Source: Arachis hypogaea
Taxonomy: Eukaryota; Streptophyta; Magnoliopsida; Fabales; Fabaceae
Direction of reading: 5' to 3'
Assembly (NCBI RefSeq): GCF_003086295.3
Contig: NC_092043.1
Coordinates: 44,296,884-44,360,883, forward strand
DNA length: 64,000 bases
The notes under the pieces were generated by a model. The model was given only the letters and a program-made list of their open reading frames with translations. It did not search any database and was not told the DNA's origin. Within the stretch, counting starts at the first letter, position 1, and the number at the start of each line of letters is the position of its first letter. The position numbers and the translations under genes are program-made. Below are positions 39,946-52,891 of the stretch, piece by piece.

Positions 39946-41734
39946 TGTCATATGTGTTACCTTGGTTTCGTCATCCCTGAAGTTTTCCTCCCTCCTATGC
40001 TTACTGGTGTTGTAACTGAAAAAGCGAGAGAGAAAAAAATGAAAAGGCGAAGAAGATGAATGAAGAAATATGTTGATAGAAATGAATCTTTGTGGGTATA
40101 TGTTGATATTAATTAAAAAAATTAACTTTCAGAAAAAATACAACATAATCCAACATAATATAATGTAAAAGATAAATATCATGATTTATTCAATAAAAAA
40201 CTCAATATAAAGTTGCAATACAACATAAAAATTCTGATATATCATTTCAAGGTCAATTTTTTTTCAAACATATAAGATTATTCATATATTGTTATCCCAC
40301 TTTTATAATAAAATTATCTAGATCTCACATTAACAAAACTAATAATAACTAAAATTCTAATTTTAATTTTTTATATAAATAAAATAAAGGATTATTTTGT
40401 ATCTTATGTCATAGAAATTTAGCAAGTGTCTAAGGAATGGAAGCAAATCTCCATTCATGTGAAAACTTAACAAGTCTTCATTTTCATTCTAGTAACAAAT
40501 AATTTTTCAAATGTTCATTCTAGTAGTTTTTTGCCATCTTTACTTGTGCGCGCATTGAGTTCATTTTCCTTATTATTTTTCTTTCTTTTTTTATTTTTGT
40601 CTTTTTCATCATTTTGTTTGTTCATTTTCCTCCTTTCTTTTTTATTCTTTTCATATTTCAATTTTTTATTTTGTATTTGGGCAAGTCTGTTTTTCTGTTT
40701 GTGTAAAAAATTTGGTTATTTTCATAAGTCATAAAAAATAACAAAAAAAAGTGATGAATGATGGAAAAAGAAATAATGTGTGAGTAGTTGTACGGTGTCC
40801 ATCTCCATACATTCCAAAAAAATTTCAATTGTAACTAATTTTCAATCTCATCAATCATAATGTACACCCAAATTGAGAATAAATCACAAAACAATTGTTT
40901 TATTTCTAGGAACAACATAACTTACTTTGAATTTGCAAAATCGCGACCATCTTTAATTCATATTATAATAGCTCAGGATAAGAATCGCCACTCTCCTTTA
41001 TGTGTTGTTTACATCCTCTTTCCATCCTCAATATTGTTCTTAATCTCATTAGGGATCATCGGTTTGTGCCTTTTTGTGCATAACCAAAAGTTACAATATA
41101 TCCTTGGTTGACAAATTGAACAAGGACCAAGTGACAAAATTATACACATAAGTTTTGTTATGCCGATTTTAAAACTACCGCATCTCATCTGATTTTGCTT
41201 TTATTTTAACTAGTTTAAGACATACAGATCATCAAGAACTTGAGAAAAAAAAGCATATAATCATAACAAAACCAAAAAAGGCATGTACAATCTGAAAATA
41301 AAAACAAATAATCAACAGATACTAGAAAAACTCATATTAACAATCTCAGATATTAAAACAAGAGTACGGGACTCGCAGCTCAAAGTGGGGTTCAAAATCA
41401 CATGTAATTATAGCTAAAGAGTAAAAACTATTTCATTAGGTAATTTACCATTTTTCTGATCCAAGACCGTCATAAACTTACTCACAAACCAGGGAGAACA
41501 AAAAGGATTCTCCCTATTTAAAACCTATCTGCATGTAAGAATCTACCTATCATATACAAATAAGATAAATGTTAGAGAAGAAATCTCAGTGTCCTATATG
41601 ATAACCGACGTAAACAAGAATGTGCACTATCAGAGAAGCAGAGAAAGAAGATTTTTTTATATAAAAATCTGCCTTAAAACCTACCTGATACACATAAAAA
41701 ACATGAAGTTAGAGAAAAATAAACAAAAGACGTT
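39946..41734. repeat. Tail, unit B (copy of the DRD1 3' flank)
   Basis: Runs parallel to 52900-54385: CATTTTCATTCTAGTA, CATCAATCATAATGTAC, AATCTCATTAGGGATCATCG, TTGACAAATTGAACAAGGAC, CATCAAGAACTTGAGAAAA, and near its end CTTAAAACCTACCTGATAC, ACATGAAGTTAGAG. The last words equal the DRD1 terminal intron and exon region. The T-rich open frames in it are not genes. Confidence 0.85.
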
Positions 41735-42296
41735 GAGCAACAAAATTTAAAGAGTAAAGAGTCTTTATGAAAAAATTGAAAAAATCACCCATAACAAAAG
41801 AAAATTAAATGAAACATTTAAAAGATAAAACTCATTTTAAATTATTCAAATTATACTAAAAACGAAAAAATAAATAGTTTTAAATGACTTTTTTGCGGTG
41901 ATCAAACCAGAAATTATTTTTTATATTGGCTCGATTTCGGTGATATTCAACTTGGTTGCATTAACCGGTGATGAACACATGGTGGTGGACCAAGATTTCT
42001 CGCAACAAACAAATAATTGACGTTAGCATTATGCAGGCAGCAGAAGCTGCAGTAGCAATACATGTCGTAAGGGCCGGGGAAGAGCACCTGGTGCTAGCAA
42101 CACGCAAGCTTTGACATGCATCGCTGGCATCACGCAGGCTTCGACACGCATCACTGGGCCAATTGTGACCCTTCTTCTCCTACAATCAAGCTTCCCGTGA
42201 GCTGCGAGAAGTATTTCATGAAATCACGTATGGGCAATGCACACTGGTTGTAGCTGTTTTTCATCCTGCAAAACCATGGATATATCCCTCCTTCTC
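41735..42296. repeat. Array head, unit C
   Basis: Third head copy, beginning GACGTTGAGCAACAAAATTT directly after the DRD1-like tail. Contains TTTTTTGCGGTGATCAAACC and TTTCGGTGATATTCAACTTG. Confidence 0.85.
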
Positions 42297-43125
42297 ACAA
42301 TTATGATTTTTTTTAATTGGTAAAAACTATCCACATCTGTTGATATTGTGTTGTCAGAAGTATGGAACGTATGCATGTCATTTGTTTACATGTGAGTGTT
42401 CGAGCTGCATGGGAGTTGTATTTGTATGATCAGTAGTGGAGCCACGAATAAAGAGTAGTTGTCATCAATTGAAGAAGTTACATGTAATTAAAATTGGTCA
42501 TTATGATTTGTTAATTATTGGGTGGAAATAAATTTAATAATAATTTGCGTTGAAAACCACCAAACCTACTCTTGTTGCATGATCAGTAGTATGGAATGTA
42601 TGTGTATCATTTGTTTGCGTGTGGGTATCAGAGTCGTATGAGAGTTGCGTCAGTGTGATCAGCAGTAAGGTCATGAATGAAGAGTAGTTGTCGGTAACCG
42701 AAAAAAGATAAATGAATTTAAAGTTGGTAATATGATTTGTTAAATAGAGGGGTGAAAATAAATTTAATAAGTTTGTTGGGAGAATGAAATGTATAAGTGT
42801 CCTTTGTTTACTTGTGAGTATCAGAGCTGCATAGGAGCCGTATCAGTATGATCAATAGTGGGCCGTGAATGAATAGTAGTTGTTAACAATCAAAGAAGAT
42901 AAATGGATTTAAAGTTGGTCATTATGGTTTGTTATTTAGAAGGTGGAAATAAATTTAATAATAGTTTGCGATGAAAACCACCCATATACATGTTGATCTT
43001 ACGTTGTCAGGAGAATATGTGTGTGTCGTTTGTTTACGTGGGAATATCAGAACCACATAGGAGTTGTATCAGTATAATCAGTAGTTGGACCACGAATAAA
43101 GAGTAGTAGTTGTTAGTAATTAACA
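42297..43125. repeat. Approx. 230-bp tandem repeat array 3 (4 units)
   Basis: Unit starts at 42305, 42505, 42734 and 42926; two units are shortened to about 195 bp. Confidence 0.9.
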
Positions 43126-44233
43126 GTTGTGGAGTTTTCGCTAGACAATGGGAGCTATAGTGATATGGTCCTCCAATTATTTTATAGAAAAATTAGTAAT
43201 AGTCATGCATTAGGAGAAACTTAGTTTAAGTGGCATAATTCTTTGGGTAATGTTACGGTGCAGAAACAAATTTTTTCCTCACCTGCTGAAATGTGGTGAA
43301 AGTAGAAGAAGAAAACACATGTTTACATTGGTCCCTATTTAGCCCAACAAGTGCTGTAGTATTGCAGAATTGACATGAAATGTGGGTCAAGTTAAATTAG
43401 CATTAGTTTTGCATATAATATAATGATTAGTTATTTGGGTTTTTTTTGTCGAAAATAGATCTATTTTTGGGAAGAAATGAGCTGGATTTAAGCTATGGAA
43501 GGTAATTTTTTTATTTTTAAACATGACAATACATTTAATTTTACAATTAACCCATGTTTTAAATGTTTGTGGATATAATATGTTTTGGAAATATAATATT
43601 TGCAGTGTTAAATTATTGTGTGTTTCTTTTACAGTTAAATTATTTAATTAAAAAATTTTTATTAATAAAATTATTTATTTAAACATAACTTTTCTACGAT
43701 ACAAATAATTTCAAATTTTAAAATTAGTTCTCCTACATTTTTTATTTCAAATTTTGTAATTTCACAATATAATAATAATTTCAAATTTTAAATTTGAGAC
43801 TTATTTGTTAATTTAAAAAATTACAAACTAACATCAACTTTGATAAATCCTATTCTATGTTGTAAAATTTTTCACTTGAAAAATCTTTTTTCAAATATTT
43901 TTATTTTTAAATTTGTAAAATAACGTAAAAATAATAAGATGATAAAGTTATATTTTTCATTACTTTTATGTTTTTAATAAAATTTTTAAAATAAATCAAA
44001 CTAAATTACAAACCCTAATCCTTAAACCTTACGCCTTAAATCCTAAATTCTCAAAAGCATACCCTAAATTTTAACTTCAAATCTAAAATACATCAATTTT
44101 AAACCATAAACCCTAAATTACAAACCCTAAACACTCAATCTATAATAATAATATATTATTTGGTGCTCTTGAGAGAGCTTGAGATGGAGAACTTGGCCTT
44201 AAGTTGATGCTTGTGGCAAGGGGTCAAAGTAGT

Positions 44234-44235
<2 letters not shown>

Positions 44236-44283
<48 letters not shown>
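44236..44283. repeat. (TAA)n microsatellite
   Basis: A run of about 16 TAA units in the foldback centre; its mirror image (TTA)n lies at 44472-44514. Confidence 0.95.
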
Positions 44284-44284
<1 letters not shown>

Positions 44285-44470
44285 GATCAAGATAAAGACG
44301 AGTGCGCCGACTTGAGATTTTGGCATTATAACCTTACATAGATCAATTTAAGGATTTATATATTTTTCTTATTTTCAAATAAGATTTGGAATAATAGGAT
44401 TAAATTAAGAAGTTTAAAACTTGTTATTATTTAAATTTAACATATCCGTTTCCACTACAATCAGTATTGG

Positions 44471-44471
<1 letters not shown>

Positions 44472-44514
<43 letters not shown>
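44472..44514. repeat. (TTA)n microsatellite
   Basis: Mirror partner of the TAA run at 44236-44283 in the opposite arm of the foldback. Confidence 0.95.
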
Positions 44515-44515
<1 letters not shown>

Positions 44516-46265
44516 AATTGAGTGTTTAGGGTTTGTAATTTAGGGTTTATGGTTTAGGATTAATGTATTTTAGATTTGGAGTTAGAGTTTAGGGTATATT
44601 TTTGAGAATTTAGGATTTAAGGCGTAAGATTTAGGAATTAGGGTTTGTAATTTAGTTTGATTTTATGAAAATATTTTTAATTTTATTTTAAAAATTTTAT
44701 TAAAAACATAAAAATAATAAAAAATATAACTTTGTCATTTTATTATTTTTACGTTATTTTACAAATTTAAAAATAAAAATATTTGAACATTTTTTTCACG
44801 TAAAAGATTTTACAACATAGGTTACGATCAAAGTTGATGTTAGTTTGTAATTTTTTAAATTAACAAATAAACCTCAAATTTAAATTTTGAAATTATTAAT
44901 ATATTGTAAAATTACAAAATTTGAAATAAAAAATGTAGCAGAACTAATTTTAAAATTTAAAATAAAAAATTTAAAATCTGAAATTTTTTAAATTTGAAAT
45001 TATTTGTAAAGTAGAAAAGTTAAGTTTAAATAAATAATTTTATTAATAATAATTTTTTAATTAAATAATTTAACTGTAAAAGAAACATACAATAATTTAA
45101 CACTACAAATATCATATTCCCAAAACACACCATACCCACAAACAAAATATGGGTTAACTGAAAAATTAAATGTATTGTCACGTTTAAAAAAAATTTACCT
45201 TTCATAGCTTAAACCCAGCCCATTTCTTCCCAAAAATTGATCTGCTTTAGATAAAAGAAAACCCAAATAATTAATCATCATATTATAAGCAAAACTAAAG
45301 CTAATTAATTAAGCATAACTTGGCCCATATTTCATGTCAATTCTGTAATATTACATATTTCATATCAATTCTTCAATACTACAGCATTTGTCGGGACAAA
45401 TAGAAACCAATACAAACACGTATTTTCTTCTTCTTCTTCCACCACATTTCAGCATGTGAAGAAAAAAATTTGCTTCCGCACCGTAGCATTACCCTAATTC
45501 TTTTCCCTTTTTATTAGAGTTATTGTGTTTAATACTCATTTCTTGCATTTACTCTCTTATTTTTAGTTTCAAATTCAAACATATTGTCCTTTGAATTTGA
45601 ATCGAAATGTGCTAACAAAAAAAGAAAAAAACACTAATAACTTCTAACATTATATAACCAAATAAAAATAGAACCAAATCTTCTAAATAGATTCAATAAC
45701 TATAAAAAAACATTTTTGACTTCCTCCAACCAAAAAATAAAAAATGCTAAAATTAGGTATTGTATTTATTTAATTTAATATTATTTTATATTTTACTGTT
45801 TATTTAATTTAATTTTTTATATTATATAAAAATATTAGAATATTCAATAAATATTGATAACATTACATTTTTATAGATTGATAGAAGAATTTGTAAGTTG
45901 TAACTTAAAATTTTTAATTTTTTAAACTAAGTTCCAAATCCAAAGATTTATATTTTTTCACATCATCTTTGTAAAATTATTGAAAACTTCAATTATTGAA
46001 GAACGAAATTGTATTTACATTGCAAAAGAAATTGCTAAAAATTTAATTTTCATTCAATTATTGAAAATTTCAAACCACTCAATATTTAAAAAGTACCATT
46101 ATAAATTATTTTATATTTTTTATTTGTAAAATTATTTATTTATTATCATATTAATAATAAACTTAAAGAATAATTATATTTATAAATTTTATTTTAATAT
46201 AAATACTATGGTATAATTTTTATGTTAAATTTTGGCTACCTCAACATTTTTTTTTCATGCTCAGC

Positions 46266-47689
46266 TACTGAAAACAACATAATCCAACATAATATAATGT
46301 AAAAGATAAATATTCACAATTTATTTATTAAAAAAATCAACATAAAGTTAAAATACAACATACATATTCATGTATGTCATTTGAAGGTCAAATTTTTTCA
46401 AACATATAAGATTAGTCATGTATTATTTATCACACTTTTATAATAATATTATCTAGATTTCACATTAATAAAACCAATAATAACTAAAATTCCAATTTTA
46501 TTTTTTTATATAAATAAAATAAAAGATTATTTTATATTTTATGTCATAAGAATTTAGCAAATTTCCAAAGAATGGAAGCAAATCTCCATTCATATGAAAA
46601 TTTAATGGGTCTTTATTTTATTTTAGTAAAAAATAATTTCTTAAATGCTCATTCTAGTCGTTTTTTGCCATCCTTATTTATGTACACGCTGAGTTCATTT
46701 TTCTCACTTTTTTCTTTCTTTTTACTTTTGTTTCTCTTTTTCATCATTTTTTGTTCCTTTTCCTCCTTCGTTCTTTTTTATTCTTTTCATGTTTCAATTT
46801 TTTTATATTTGTGCAAATCTATTTATTTATTTGTGTAAAAATTTTGGTTATTTTTATAAGTCATAAAAAGAAATAACAGAAAAAGAAAATAACCAAAAAA
46901 AATTTTCAATTGCAATTTGTTTTCAATATGATGAATCATAATATACACCCAAATTGAGAATAAATCACGATACAACTATTTTATTTTTGAAAACAATATA
47001 ACTTACTTTGAGTTTGCAAAACCGTGAGAATGTTTAATTCATATTATCCGCTATTTATATTATTTTTCCATCCTCAATATCATCCTTAATCTCATTAGGG
47101 GTCATCGGTTTGTACTTTTTTGTGCATAACCAGAACTCACAGTACATCTTTGGTTGACAAATTAAATAAAGACTAAGTGACAAAGTTATAATATGTAAGC
47201 CTTGTTATGCTGAATTTAAAACTACAGCATCTCACTTGATTTTTTTTTAACTGGTTTAAAACACACGGATCATCAAGAACTTGAGAAAAGGCATATAATC
47301 ATAATAAAACAAAAAAAAAAGACATGTACAGTCTCGAAACAAAAACAAATAATCAACATATGCTAGAAAAACTCATATTAACAAGCTCAGATATTAAATC
47401 AAGAGTATGGAACTCCCAGCTTAAAGTGGAGTTTAAAATCACATGTAATTGTAGTTAATGAGTAAAAAAATGTTCATTCAGTAGTTTCACAATTTTTCTG
47501 ATATAAGACTGTCATAAATCTACTCACAGAACGAGAGAGAACAAAAATGATTCTCCTATTCAAAACCTATTTGCATGCAAGAATCTATATGTCATAGACA
47601 AAAAAAGGCAAATGTTAGAGAAAAAGAAACTGACTTAAAACACACCTGATACACATAAACAACATGAAGTTAGAGAAAAAGAAACTGGA
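46266..47689. repeat. Tail, unit C (copy of the DRD1 3' flank)
   Basis: Begins ACATAATCCAACATAATATA and follows the unit B tail to CACACCTGATACACATAAAC, ATGAAGTTAGAGAAAAAGAA, ACTG. It then passes directly into head D (GAGATGTTAAGCGACAGAAT). Confidence 0.85.
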
Positions 47690-48224
47690 GATGTTAAGCG
47701 ACAGAATCTAAAGAGTAAAAAGTCTTCAAGAAAAAATCGGAGAAATCACATATAACAAAAGAAAATTGAATAAACTATTTAAAAAATAAAACTCATTCTA
47801 AATTGTTTAAATTATACTACAAAAAGATAAACAGTTATGAATGAATTTTTTTGCGGTGGTCAAATGAGAAATTATTTTCTATATTGGCTCGATTTTGGTG
47901 ATATTCAACTCGGTGGCCCTAATTGATGATGAACACGGGGTGGTAGACCAAGGTTTCTCACAAGAAACGAAAAACTGACGTTAGCATCATGCAGGAAGCG
48001 AGAAGTTGCGGTGGCAACACGCGTCGTAAGGGCCAAGGAAGAGCACCTAGCATTAGCATCACGCAGGCTTCACGACGCGTCACTAGGTCAACTAGGACCC
48101 TGTTTCTCCTACAACCAAATTTCCCATCAACTACGAAAAGTGTTTCATGGAAATATGTGTGGGCCATGCACACTGGTTATAGTTGTTTCCTGCAATGGCA
48201 CACTGTGTATTTATCCCTCTTTCT
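47690..48224. repeat. Array head, unit D
   Basis: Fourth head copy: GACAGAATCTAAAGAGTAAA, TTTTTTGCGGTGGTCAAATG, TTTTGGTGATATTCAACTCG, GTTAGCATCATGCAGG, CTCCTACAACCAAATTTCCC. Confidence 0.85.
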
Positions 48225-49565
48225 CGCAATTATGATTTGTTAATTAGAGGAAAAAATAAATTTAATAATAGTTTACGGTGAAAAACATCCACACCTATTT
48301 ATATTGAATTTTCACAAGTATGGAACATATGCATGTCATTTGTTTACATGTGAATGTTAAAGCCGCATGGAAACTGTATCTGTATAATCAGCAGTGGGGC
48401 TACAAATGAAGAATAGTTGTCAACAACCAAAGAAGATAAATATATTTAAAGTTGGTCATTATGATTTGTTAATTATAGGGTGGAAACATATTTAATAATA
48501 ATTTTCATTGAAAATCACCAAACTTATTCATGTTGCATGATTGGTAGTACATAATGTATGTGTGTCCTTTGTTTACGTGTGGGTATCAGAGCCGTATGAG
48601 AATTGCGTCAGTGTGATCAATAGTAGGGTCATGAATGAAGAGTAGTTATGAGTAACCGAAAAAAAAAATGAATTTAAGGTTGGTGATTATGATTTGTTAT
48701 TTAGAGAGGTGGAAACAAATTTAATAATAGTTTGCGTTGAAACCATCCAACTTGTTCACGTTGCATGGTTGGTAGTATGGAATATATATGTGTTTTTTGT
48801 TTGTGTGTGGGTATCAGAACCACACGGGAGCTGTGTTAGTGTGATAAGTAGTAAAGTCATGAATAAAGGGTAGTTGTCAATAATAAAAGAAGATAAAGGA
48901 TTTAAAGTTGGTTATTATGATTTGTTAATGAGAGGGGTAGAAATAAATTTAATAATAGTATGCAGTGAAAATCACCTACACCAGTTGATGTTGTGTTGTC
49001 GGGAGATTGGAATGTATAAGTGTCATTTGTTTAAGTGTGAGTATCAGAGCTGCATAAGAGCCATATCAGTATGATCAATAGTGGGTCGTGAATGAAGAGT
49101 AGTTGTTAACAACCAATGAACATAAATGGATTTAAAGTTGATCATTATCGTTTGTTAATTATAGTGGTGAAAATAAATTTAATAGTAGTTTGCAATGAAA
49201 ACCACCCACACCCGTTGATCTTGCATTGTCGAAAGAATAGAATGTATGTGTGTCTTTTGTTTACGTGAGAGTATCAAAGTCGCATAAGGACTGTATCAAT
49301 ATAATCAGTAGCGAGATCACGAATGAAAAGTAGTAATTGTCAATATTCGAAGATACATGAATTTCATGTTGGTCATCATGATTTGTTAATTAGAGAAGTG
49401 TAAATAAATTTAATGATAGTATGCGGGAAAAAACACCAACACCTGTTGATCTTGCATTGTCGAGAGTATAGGATGTATGTGTGTCCGTTATTTACGGGTA
49501 AGTATCAAAGTCATATAGATAGAAGCTGTGTCAGTATGATAAGCAGTGGGATCATGAATGAAGAT
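48225..49565. repeat. Approx. 230-bp tandem repeat array 4 (6 units)
   Basis: Unit starts at 48234, 48463, 48691, 48919, 49150 and 49380: very regular spacing of 228-231 bp. Confidence 0.92.
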
Positions 49566-50198
49566 TAGATGCAAAACCGTGACCAATTTTAATTCATATT
49601 ATAATAGTTCAGGAAAGTAATCACCACGCCATCCTTTATCCTCTACCTAAAACGGATTCATTATCCCCACTGCCAAACAACTACTCTAAAACAGCGGGTT
49701 TCGACTCTGATTAAGCTGTAGTCACATGGAGCTAAAAGTCACGAAAATTCATGTACACGCGTCCACTACTAGGTTTTGTCACAACAGTTCAGTATGTGTT
49801 GAAGATATTCACTTTAAGCACCATAGATTACCTTTTTATAAAAGTGTCATATTCATATTATACATAAGAATGGCAAAGAAGTTTTGTAAAAATTGCATAC
49901 TCATGCTTCACTCTATTCTCATTAAGAAAAAATGTCTCTTATCCTTTTCTTTATTTTCGTCACAAATTTCAATTTGCTGGTTTTCATAGAAGTGAATCCT
50001 TGTGGGTATATGTGGATACTAATTTTAAAAAATTAAATTTCAGAAAAATAAAAATAATAGAGCATAATCCAATATAATATAACGTAAAAGATAAATATCA
50101 TAATTTATTTATTAAAAAACTTAACATAAAATTAAAATACAACATAAAAATTCATGTATATCATTTTAAGGCCAAATTTTTTCAAACATATAAGATTA
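49566..50198. repeat. Tail, unit D, first part
   Basis: Contains AGCATAATCCAATATAATAT and TTTTTTCAAACATATAAGATTA as in the other tails, then breaks at 50198 where a 2.7-kb insertion begins. The stretch 49600-49980 is only partly shared with the other tails. Confidence 0.7.
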
Positions 50199-51834
50199 CA
50201 ATTCAACTAGATATTTTTTAAAGTGTTTTTTTATTCAATCTTTTATTACATTAATTTAAAAAAATAAAACAAACACATTCAAATAGATTTAATACTTTTT
50301 AAAATTTAAATACACATCCAAAAATTAATTTAAACAAACCTAAAATTCAAAATTTCAATTTTAAAATCTCCGTATCAGTTTTAAACCTTTTAATTACTAA
50401 CACATCTCAAATAAAACCCTAAAAAATCAGATTTCAACAAGCTAAACTGTAACATCCAGAACTATTGCACCTCACACTTCTCATTCGTCGTCGCGCTCCT
50501 CCCTGCTGCCGCTTCCTCCTCATCGCCGCATTTTCCTCCACGCGACCTCCCTCTTCGTCGCCACTTCGCCATCCGCGCCGCCTTCATCCTCGACGTGCTT
50601 CCTCTTCCGCACCGCACCCATCCTTGTCGTGGTGCTCCTCCTCAGTGCCGCTTCGTCCACCACGCTGCCTTTCTCCTCATCGCCACTTCGTCATCCGCGC
50701 CGCCTTCCTTCTCTTAGTATTTTGCATAAGATTTTTTTCTTTGTGAAAACTAATGAAATTCAATTGTTTGAAGAGATCCCCAAATACCTTTTTTGTTCTG
50801 TATTAAAAGACTCACTATATATATAATATCCAAATCTCACTCACCTTTTAAGTACATATGTGAATTTGAATGGAATGTGAGTATTCTTAGAATGTTTAGA
50901 TCTCTCTTTTTTTTTGGAAAGATTATGAACAGGATTCAAAGGCATGAACTTGAACAAGCTGAGGGCATAGAGATTGAAACTTTGATGAAGGTTGGTGCAA
51001 GTAACAAAGGGGATTTAGTTTGTAATGTTAATGTATTTTCAATGTATAAATACCTAATTTTAACAGGCCTGCTACACATACAAACCTTTTTTTCTTACAA
51101 GTTATACAAGTTGGCCCAAGTTCAAGAAAAAAAATATGCGCACCACTCCTTTAGAATCGAGCGTCCAACGCACGCGCCTTAATCACCCGTTGCGTTTTTC
51201 CACAACACGTTCATTATGCCACACTCTTCCTCTTCTTCCTCAATGCAAACCATCAAGATTCAAGCGACATTCGAAACAAATTACGATTCTGAAGAAACGT
51301 TTCAACTCCTCGCGAAGAGTAGAAGAAATCAAGAAGAAAATATACAAATCTCCACAAAAAATCACCAGAAAAATCGAAGAAATATTATTCAAGGTACTAT
51401 TTTACTGTTCTTCTAGGTTTTTTTTTTCTAGGTTGTTTCTGCCATGTGCCTCATCCTTAACTAGCAAAACATTAAAATATTTCAAGAAGAAATATACTGC
51501 CTTCCCCTGATATTGTGGTAAGGTGTACTTCAACGAATTTTGGGTGTATTTCTGTAACCGTTTTGGGTGTATTTTTGAAGTTCTATTATCTTCAAAACGA
51601 TTTCAAAGCTTGACTTCAGAAACCATGAAAATCGAAAAAAAAAAACGAAGCAAGAATATAGAAAGAGAAACGCAAAAGGAAACGAAATCTTTTGAAAAAT
51701 GGAAGTTATATATTCGCGTTAATTGATTTGGATTGATTTAAAAGTCTGTTAAAGAGGCACCTAACATAAGTAGTGCGTTTAGAGGTTTCGTTATCTTTAG
51801 ATTTGTAAAGCTTGTAAGCACAAAACACTTGTAT

Positions 51835-52115
51835 GTAGAGATTAATCCTAATTTTAAATGTGTTTATGTTGATCATTTAATTTTAGATGTGTTTATGATT
51901 TTGTTATTTATTTAATTTTGGATATATTTATATTGTTCATTTAATTTTTGATGTGTTTATGGTTTTCTTACTTAAAATTTATGGATGTGTTAGTGCTGAT
52001 TATTTTTTTCACACCACTATTTGATTTGGAGTTTATAATGTTAATATAAATTAGATGTGTAAATATCTAATTTTAGATGTGTTTATATTGTTCATTTAAT
52101 TTTAGATGTGTTAAT
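51835..52115. repeat. Minisatellite with TTTTAGATGTGTTTAT units
   Basis: AATTTTAGATGTGTTTATGTT-like words, often followed by TTCATTTAA, recur about seven times with irregular 35-60 base spacing. Scattered further copies extend to about 52570. Confidence 0.7.
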
Positions 52116-52652
52116 AAATAAGATATTAAAATACCAAAAATAAAAAAATAAATAAATTGAAATGAATAAATGCTCATGTTCAACTAAACAACCAAAAATG
52201 TCAACTAATAATAAAATGAGATATGATATTTCATTCTTGAATCATAAATTTTATTTGGTTGATTTTTGTATGTGTTCAAAAAATATTTTGTGTGCGGCTA
52301 TATTATTTTAGATGTTTTATATTTTTACGTAATTAATTAGTTTGTAAAATTAGTTAAAATACCAAACAATCAAAAAATGAAAAAAATTATAATGAATAAA
52401 TGTTAGCGTTCTAATAAGTAATAAAAAATTCAACTAATAATAAAATAAAAAATGTTAGACGTATTTTTATTGAGTAATATATGGAAAACAATTCAACTTT
52501 ATTTTTAAATTGTATTTATATGATTTTAGATGCGTGAAAAAAATATTTTCATGTATATTTAAATAATTTTAGACGGGTTATATTCTCTTTCACCTTAATT
52601 GTGCATAAAATCAGGTTGTTATTTCTATGGATTCATTGAATTTAATCTATTA

Positions 52653-52654
<2 letters not shown>

Positions 52655-52740
<86 letters not shown>
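52655..52740. repeat. (TAA)n microsatellite, about 85 bases
   Basis: An uninterrupted run of about 28 TAA units inside the composite insertion. Confidence 0.95.
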
Positions 52741-52891
52741 GAAAAAAAATCAAAGTGAATGAATATTTGAGACTTGAGGAGAATAAGAACCTTGAAAATA
52801 GGAATGTGTTTTAATTTAAAAATAATTATATAATATTATTTAAATTAAAAAATTAACTAAAGACTAAATTTTAAAGGACATAATATTTTTC

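Larger units (their letters stand above)
43245..45494. mobile_element. 2.25-kb foldback transposon with perfect 9-bp TSD
   Basis: The left tip GGGTAATGTTACGGTGC and the right tip, the complement of GGGTAATGCTACGGTGC, are flanked by perfect TAATTCTTT duplications (43236-43244 and 45495-45503). The arms are about 900 bases each and complementary almost throughout (CTGCTGAAATGTGGTG against CACCACATTTCAGCATG; GAAGAAATGAGCTGG against CCAGCCCATTTCTTC). The centre holds two (TAA)n/(TTA)n runs and about 80 bases of unique text (AGAGAGCTTGAGATGGAGAA). No transposase is encoded. The 9-bp duplication suggests mobilisation by a Mutator-like transposase. Confidence 0.88.
43126..46265. other. Interrupted unit C: extra DNA around a foldback insertion
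   Basis: Between array 3 and the DRD1-like tail there are about 3.1 kb not present in unit B. 43245-45494 of it is the foldback element. The remainder (43126-43235 and 45504-46265) is AT-rich and unassigned. Confidence 0.5.
50199..52891. mobile_element. 2.7-kb composite insertion in tail D
   Basis: The tail text stops after ATAAGATTA (50190-50198) and resumes after ATAAAATTA (52892-52900), flanks that agree at 8 of 9 bases, as for a 9-bp target duplication. Clear terminal inverted repeats were not found. The interior is a patchwork: a GC-rich part (50460-50720) with two copies of TCGCCACTTCG.CATCCGCGC, an open stretch near 50930-51020 (QRHELEQAEGIEIETLMKVG) that could be a captured exon, a part sharing ATTATTCAAGGTACT with 22190, a minisatellite and a TAA run. 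No transposase was recognised. Confidence 0.6.

Noticed and set aside
40531..40734. Phe/Leu/Ser-rich open frames in the tails (also 46572-46838)
   Set aside because: They arise from T-rich text, are not conserved between the tail copies, and resemble no family.
37300..49565. CRISPR-like array
   Set aside because: Units are about 230 bp, similar along their whole length with no spacers, and the DNA is plant nuclear.
50465..50746. Arg/Pro/Ser-rich open frame in the composite insertion
   Set aside because: It covers an internally duplicated GC-rich stretch with no recognisable domain; it may be captured DNA but is not a supported gene.
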